A stretch of DNA of 64,000 nt from Punica granatum (lineage: Eukaryota > Streptophyta > Magnoliopsida > Myrtales > Lythraceae): the NCBI RefSeq assembly GCF_007655135.1, contig NC_045128.1, forward strand, positions 4,340,001 through 4,404,000, given 5' to 3'. Under the pieces are notes generated by a model, which worked only from the letters and a program-made list of their open reading frames with translations, was not told the origin of the DNA and searched no databases. Each line of letters opens with the position of its first letter. The first letter of the stretch is position 1. Shown here piece after piece: positions 57,986 to 64,000 of this stretch. The translations under genes and the position numbers were made by a program.

Positions 57986-58446
57986 CTTCTCTTGTTTCGG
58001 GCAGCGCCTTTTGCAGTTTTGAGACAAAATTAGGAATAATTCAATCAGTTAACGTAAAATACCTTGATTAGGATTTAGTTAATAATTGTACCCTGATCAA
58101 TCTCCATTCTTTATCCCAATACATTAATCACGATATAAGAATTTTAAAATGCCTATCCCAATTCATATCGGGGCCACCAAATGCAGCTTAAGATATTGTT
58201 ATGTCCTAAATGACATAAATATATATGAATTTAAGATTATAATTTATTTTCACAATCACAAGTAAATTAGATGTTGAAATGGACATGCTATTGAGAACAT
58301 CGCGAATAAATATTTAACCCACCATAGTATAAATATCGCTAATTTCACAATGGGAACTGATCATTCTACCATACCATTGCACTGGATACCGAAAAATCGA
58401 ACTGATAGATCCAATCTGGTTTATATTATTATTTTTATTTCATTAA

Positions 58447-58924
58447 GAGTTAATGACCCAAAAAAACATGAACTTTGTTACTTTTTTCAATTTTGACGCG
58501 AACTTTATTTTTTGACAAAAAAAGCACGAACTTTAATTTTCTTGTCAAATTGGATATTTGAATAATTTTCAATCTATTCTTCTGACGCAGCGGAAACCGA
58601 TGCTTATATGACAAACGATGTCCCGCCATGTCAACAAAAATAACAAAAGTTTCAAAGAAAAATTAAAGAAAAAGAGAGAGAAAGGGCTTGATTAGAGAAA
58701 CGATAGTAGTCGCCGCAACCCTGATTGGGGTCGGTGATGACTTCAGAGGGTGTCTGCGACCGTAATCGAGGAAGGTGTCCGGGATTGAATAAGCAAAATG
58801 GATGGAAAATATTATATATGCCTAATGTTATAAGAAAATCGAAAATTGCATCTTTTTTCCAAAAAATAAATTTTATGTCGAAATTGAAAAATGAGTTGAA
58901 GTTTTGAATCATTATTAGCCCTTT
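58447..58924. mobile_element. Mutator-like non-autonomous element (tentative)
   Basis: It starts AAGAGTTAATGACCCAAAAA, and the reverse complement of its right end reads AAGGGCTAATAATGATTCAAA, an imperfect terminal inverted repeat. Motifs such as CATGAACTTT and ACGCGAACTTT inside are typical of the abundant GTTAATGACCCAAAAA-type elements of dicots. The flanks are T/A-rich, so a 9-base target duplication could not be fixed. Confidence 0.45.
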
Positions 58925-58980
58925 TATTATTATTAATAATGTTTACGAACCATTCAAATCCGACCAAGCTCATAAGCTAC

Positions 58981-58988
58981 CACGTGTC
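58981..58988 (+). promoter_or_regulatory. G-box/ABRE-like site upstream of synaptotagmin
   Basis: CACGTGTC contains the G-box core CACGTG and the ABRE core ACGTGTC. It lies about 760 bases before the start codon. Such sites bind bZIP and bHLH factors and often accompany abscisic-acid or stress response. Function here is inference. Confidence 0.35.
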
Positions 58989-59154
58989 CAACCTCCACGC
59001 TCACTCGCTGTATGGGTTACATGTGTCGGCTCGGGATCCATGGGGCCCCACAGGGCCCACATCCCACCAAGTTGCCCCATGCAAAGTAACGTACCAAAAG
59101 GCATCACATAACATAACGTGCATCGGTCGAATCGCACATCCCACAAAAGAAGAC

Positions 59155-59180
59155 AAAATAAATAAATAAATAAATAAATA
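59155..59180. repeat. (AAAT)n microsatellite
   Basis: About six tandem AAAT units lie in the promoter region of the synaptotagmin gene. Confidence 0.85.
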
Positions 59181-59739
59181 ACCAACCCGAGTCGAGGTGA
59201 ACGGCAAAATATTTTTAAGAAAATTTAATATATAGTGGACCGAGGCGATTTAAATTGGATTAATTGAATCCTGGATCTTCAGAATAGCAAATACACTTCC
59301 AATAAATATATAAATAAATAAAGAGAATTTTCTCTGCGTCGGTCAACTTCGCCTTCGTTCGTTCCGCTCGCTTTCTGTTTCCTTGTCGATCTCTGAAGCA
59401 ACGAGAAAGCGCCACTGCGGACATTGCCACAAGCAGAGCCAAAGGATCAAGCGGCGGACAATCCGGTCGTTCCGTTCTGCGGAAGCGCATCTCGGCACTT
59501 CGTTTCGACCTTCTGTTCATCATTTGCATCGCGCTTTTGGATTGTTTGGGCCATCGGCTGCAGAGGATTTGAGAAGGACTTGATGAGATAGGAGATGGGT
59601 GTTCCCTCGAATGGCGATCTGCGCTGAACGGTGAAGTGGTGTTCTGATTCCGGTTCTGTTCGTTTTCCGGGGAAACTTTCACGATAAAGGTGGTGGAGAC
59701 TGACTGAGAGAGCTCGTCGTCGTCGGAGGTTGTTTCCAG

Positions 59740-62700
59740 ATGGGTTTCTTCAGCACTATATTGGGATTCTGCGGTTTCGGAGTTGGAATTTCTATGGGTC
59801 TCGGCATCGGCTACTACCTTTTCATATACCTGCAGCCCTCCGATGTTGAGGTATCATGTCATCTCTCTCTCTCTCTGTGCGTTAACGTTCAACTGATTAT
59901 ACGATGTGGTTTGCTGCTATATACCGGGAATACCGGGTTTCTTGTATCTTTCTTTTGGCGTTCATGTATGTCAGATAGATCTGCATTGTGTTGCAAGGGG
60001 CCGGTTATGGTTGGATGAGGTGTCTTGTTCGAGTTTTTGTGTCTGTGTGTGTATGTGTGTTGGTAAGCGGAAGAGTTTTGGTATTGGTTTTTGGTCACAA
60101 TGCATGTCTATCGGAATGCCCAAATCGACATGTTTGTGAGGCTACAGTATTAGTGTTTCTCGGTGCAGTTAATCCTAGTTATACAGATGGTCCCGAAATT
60201 GTCAGGAAATGTGGATTGTTGGATGTCACTGTGTGACACTTTCCCTGTGATATTATTGGCGTTTTGTCCCTCGAGGGGTCTTTTCGCTTTTCATTAAGTT
60301 TTTGGTTCTATATGTGAGAGGAATGAGATTCCCTCACTTTCAATATCAAGCCAATCAGAAAATGTTCGTGCTCAGAATCATCGGACGGTTCATTTGTATG
60401 CATGTTACCAATCAGGATGCAATTCATTTGGAATTGGAATATTATGTTAAGTGCATTGCACTTCATTGCCCCATATGTTGTCCATCTAGAGTTTCCTTGA
60501 ATATGGTGAAGGTCTTTTGCTTTGACACTAGTTGGTTCGTAAACTTAGATCGGGAAAAACACAGGCATATGGGATTTGCTTAAAGACAGGAATGTGGCCA
60601 AATTATTGTACTAATCATTATAACTGGATGATTTTTGTCACTTTTTCTTCCCCAACTCCACCATCTATTGATATTTTTCATCCCATTACGTTCACAGTGT
60701 ATGTTTGTGGTTTCTAGTAGTGAAGGATACTGCCAATGTATATCGCCGTGCTCTTGAAAGAACGATTTGTGAGAATCTATCGTTTGAAAATTTTTTGAGA
60801 TTGATTGATCTCCTTGGACAGGATCCTGAGATTCGTCCTCTAATCGAGCAAGACACCGAAACTTTGCGGCGAATGCTTCCCGAGATACCTCTCTGGGTGA
60901 AAAATCCCGATTATGATCGTGTACGTGCCTACTCCTGCTTGGACTGTGTTTGACAGCAAATTGTATTTCATACTCTGATGGTAATAGCACTGATTGTATT
61001 TATATTTACATAGATGGATTGGCTAAACAAGTTTCTGGCACTTATGTGGCCCAACCTTGACAAGGTTAACTTACTCTTCTACTCTTACTATTGTTCTAGA
61101 CAGCCGACTTCCCTTCCATTTTCTGAAACTCTCTCATTTTTTTCCCTGGTTCTTCTTTTTCCCCTACCAGGCAATTTGCAAGACTGCTGAGAATATTGCA
61201 AAGCCTATCATTGCAGAGCAGATTCCAAAATACAAGATTGACTCGGTTGAGTTTGAAAAACTTACGCTTGGGACACTGCCGCCAACTTTTCAAGGTTGAT
61301 AATGACAATAGATTAGAGTTTCTATCCTGGTCTTGCTCTGTTTTTGAAGTTCGTCCGAATGATATATATTAGATCCTGATTCTCTCAATGGTTTCCTGCA
61401 GTTTATAGATTCAGTTTTGGTGCACCGTTATGAGGGTATTGTCAGAGGTATTTTTAGTTCCTGTTACTTGTTTCACTCATTGGAAACAACTTCTCCGCAG
61501 GCATGAAAGTCTATGTTACTGAAGAGAAGGAGCTGATCATGGAACCGTTTATAAAATGGGCCGGAAATCCTAATATCACCATTGCTGCAAAAGCATTTGG
61601 CTTGAAGGCTACTGTCCAGGTTATTGGCTTCCCCATGAAATATGTATCTCATGCTCTCTTATATCCCTCTGCTTATTAGTTCCCGAGGTTCTTGATTCTT
61701 CATACTGCAGTTGGTGGATCTGCAAGTGTTTGCTTCACCGAGGATCACTCTAAAACCCCTTGTCCCAAGCTTTCCTTGTTTTGCCAAAATCTATGTCTCT
61801 CTCATGGAGAAGGTGGGATCTTTTAAGAATCTGCATATGATGGATTGACGCTCAAATCTCGATGTTTCTGAAATTTTCTCTTTGTCCTGCAGCCACATGT
61901 TGATTTTGGACTTAAGCTTGTTGGTGCTGATCTTATGTCAATACCTGGTCTCTATAGGTTTGTTCAGGTACTGCATTCGCTTTTATAACATACTTACTCC
62001 TTGTACTTTTGCTGGACAGTCTCCAGTCGTGGGCCAAAGTAGATCCCAGATCGTTTTCTTTTACAGTTTCAGAGAAAATTATTTGTAAAATTTGAAGGTT
62101 GTTTTAGAAATAGTTGTACTTCATTGGGTCTCGACAGGAATCTTCACTTTGCAATTTGGAGTTATGGTCGAGAGGGTTATGTTGCCATGATGAAGTCTCT
62201 CTATGTTTTTCTTTTGTTGCTGGAAATGGAATGCTTCTGTACTTGCTGGGTGATTTTCTTCTTCTGATGGAATTTCTCATGCTTATTTATGTGATAGAGA
62301 GTGAGATGACAAAGCTGGTTTACTCAATCTTCAATTTAACTTCAGATGCATATCCTTGGTGTTCTGCTGCTTCACGAGTGGAGAAGCCCTGTTGTTTCTT
62401 CTGATGACTGTTCGATGTAGAAATTTTTTTTGATTTTTCGAAAATTTTAAAGTGATCTTAATTCTGCCTGCAGGAGATTGTCAAGGACCAAGTTGCTAAT
62501 ATGTATCTATGGCCTAAAACGCTAGAAGTGCAGATCATGGATCCTACAAAGTAAGCATTTTGTTTGTGATGTTTTAATCCGATAAATTGCTCTCGGTGCA
62601 CTAGAGGATAAAGCGAAGGGAAATTGAATTGAATGGAAAAAAAATTGAATTTACAGAGCACTTAAGAGGCCTGTAGGAATTCTCAATGTGAAGGTTATAA

Positions 62701-64000
62701 GGGCAATGAAGCTAAAAAAGAAAGACTTGCTGGGTGCTTCGGACCCCTATGTGAAAATGAAGCTCGCCGATGATAAACTTACCTCAAAGAAGACGTCTGT
62801 GAAGCACAAGAATCTGAACCCTGAGTGGAATGAGGAGTTCAGCCTGGTCGTCAAAGATCCGAGCACACAGGTTGGACAATTCAATGTCTATGACTGGGAA
62901 CAGGTAGGTTTCTGAACTATACCCGTATTACTTATATGATAACCTTCTTCCAGAATTATGCTTTTGTCATGTGTGGACCAGTTAACTGAGCTTAACTCTT
63001 AGCATTTGCTGGTAATTAGTGTCGATTCTTGACATCCCTCTTGTGTATATCTAAAAGCCTTCCATTTTCCTTTTCCATAGGTTGGAAAGCACGATAAGAT
63101 GGGCTTGAGCTCAGTTCCTTTGAAGGACCTCATTCCTGAGGAACCGAAGGAGATGACTCTCAACCTTTTGAAGACAATGGACCCCAATGACCCACAGAAT
63201 GATAAGCCGCGGGGACAGCTCGTCGTGGAATTGACGTATAAGCCCTTCAAAGAGGATGAGATGCCAAGAGGCTTTGAAGAAACACAGACAGTGCAGAAGG
63301 CTCCCGAGGGGACACCAGCAGGAGGGGGCCTGCTCGTGGTCATAGTTCACGAGGCAGAAGATCTTGATGGGAAGTATCATACTAACCCATACGGAAAGCT
63401 TACTTTCAGAGGCGAGGAGAGAAAAACTAAGGTATGATGATTTCATGATACTGCGTTCGAGTTTTTATTTTTTCTTTTGAGCAAATGATACCAATGCAGT
63501 TGTCCATCAGTTGCACGTCTAATAAATTGATGGACCGATTTAATGGACTCTTTAGCACTCTAATTAGGACCTAAAGGAAAATTTGGACACATATTCGGGT
63601 CGTTATGAAGCGCTAGCAGGTGTTGACCTTTTTGAGGTATGTGTGCAATTTTGTGCAGGTTGTCAAGAAGACCCGAGATCCGAGATGGGAAGAGGAATTC
63701 CAATTCATGCTCGAAGAGGAACCGACTAATGAAAAAATGCTCCTTGAAGTCATTAGCACCTCCTCGAGGAATCTGCTGCATCCCAAGGTAAAAAAGAATA
63801 AAGACTTCTGCTCCCCATTGGACCGCATTAAGCCAACAATATTGCTGTTAAAACCAATTTTACTGGCCAGAGTGATTTCAGGATTATACTTTGTTATATG
63901 CAGTGGTACTCTCGAGTACCTTTTCCTTTGGTGAATGGTATTCTCAAGTACCTTGTTATGTGACATTTTGGTTCTTCTCTGCATCAGGAAACGCTGGGGT
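59740..64000 (+). CDS. Plant synaptotagmin, SYT2/SYT3-like, cut by window end
   Basis: A membrane-anchored SMP and C2-domain protein that tethers ER or Golgi membranes to the plasma membrane and moves lipids. Exons: 59740-59850, 60822-60920, 61014-61064, 61171-61294, 61501-61619, 61711-61812, 61893-61967, 62474-62550, 62657-62903, 63081-63431, 63659-63787 and 63988 to the edge, all in frame for about 499 residues. The N terminus has a membrane anchor (FGVGISMGLGIGYYLFIYL). The SMP domain follows (YKIDSVEFEKLTLGTLPP, then ITLKPLVPSFPCFAKIYV). C2A begins near VGILNVKVIRAMKLKKKDLLG with SDPYVK. C2B begins GLLVVIVHEAEDLDGKYHTNP. About 40 residues remain beyond the window, judging from family length. 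Exon 2 starts at DPEIRPL. Confidence 0.94.

Larger units (their letters stand above)
52721..59330. other. Long AT-rich intergenic region before the synaptotagmin gene
   Basis: About 6.6 kb with no gene that I can support. It holds microsatellites, short ATGTATATAG-type minisatellite repeats near 53420-53520, a somewhat GC-richer patch near 53975-54130 of unknown origin, two Helitron-like 3' ends (57072 and 57440), a GC-rich inverted repeat (57745-57985) and a MULE-like element (58447-58924). The short frames at 53400-53600, 53667-53858 and 55695-55952 look AT-driven. Confidence 0.5.

Noticed and set aside
60705..60953. Upstream extension of synaptotagmin exon 2 (VKDTANVYRRALERT...)
   Set aside because: A GT-AG junction from exon 1 to 60822 gives the family-like join DVE-DPEIRPL. 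The extra sequence is open by chance and ends in an acceptor-like CTTGGACAG.

Overview
The window is nuclear DNA of a flowering plant, almost certainly a eudicot. It has intron-rich genes with GT-AG junctions, very AT-rich spacers, MITEs and Helitrons, and plant-only families: a ROP GTPase, LRR receptor-like proteins, a UPL3-type HECT ligase, a GH35 beta-galactosidase with a lectin tail, and an SMP-C2 synaptotagmin. I cannot name the species; a woody eudicot is a guess.

Positions 1-24504 hold three head-to-tail copies (A, B, C) of one segment. The shared part contains exons 7 to 2 of a ROP/RAC small GTPase gene on the minus strand. Only copy C continues into ROP exon 1 and keeps an intact seven-exon, 198-residue gene (22665-25856). 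In copies A and B the homology to the ROP gene stops inside intron 1, at the 5' end of a 453-bp non-autonomous Helitron. Beyond the Helitron lies a plus-strand LRR receptor-like protein gene (RLP-A, RLP-B). Both RLPs are broken, by different lesions, and the ROP copies in A and B are broken too. Copy A is longer because it carries four Helitron copies, a 1.2-kb internal duplication, two MITEs and a second RLP-leader/ROP-exon junction. Position 1 matches the sequence just downstream of an RLP, so the array probably continues leftwards.

From 25.9 to 64 kb the window is single-copy and ordinary: an MCM10 replication factor (minus, 30203-33609), a beta-galactosidase (plus, 36278-40440), a complete UPL3 HECT E3 ligase (minus, 43076-52173) and a synaptotagmin cut by the right edge (plus, from 59740). 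I followed exons by hand. The ROP, beta-galactosidase, UPL3 and (up to the edge) synaptotagmin models keep an open frame throughout. MCM10 has one junction whose frame I could not resolve.

The spacers at 26-30, 33.6-36.3, 40.4-43 and 52.7-59.3 kb are AT-rich. They contain microsatellites, old Helitron-like ends, a MULE-like element, a GC-rich inverted repeat and a diverged direct repeat of unknown origin. I found no convincing tRNA, rRNA or other RNA gene. The genes do not form a pathway. The item most worth study is the ROP/RLP chimeric array and the way it was built and decayed.
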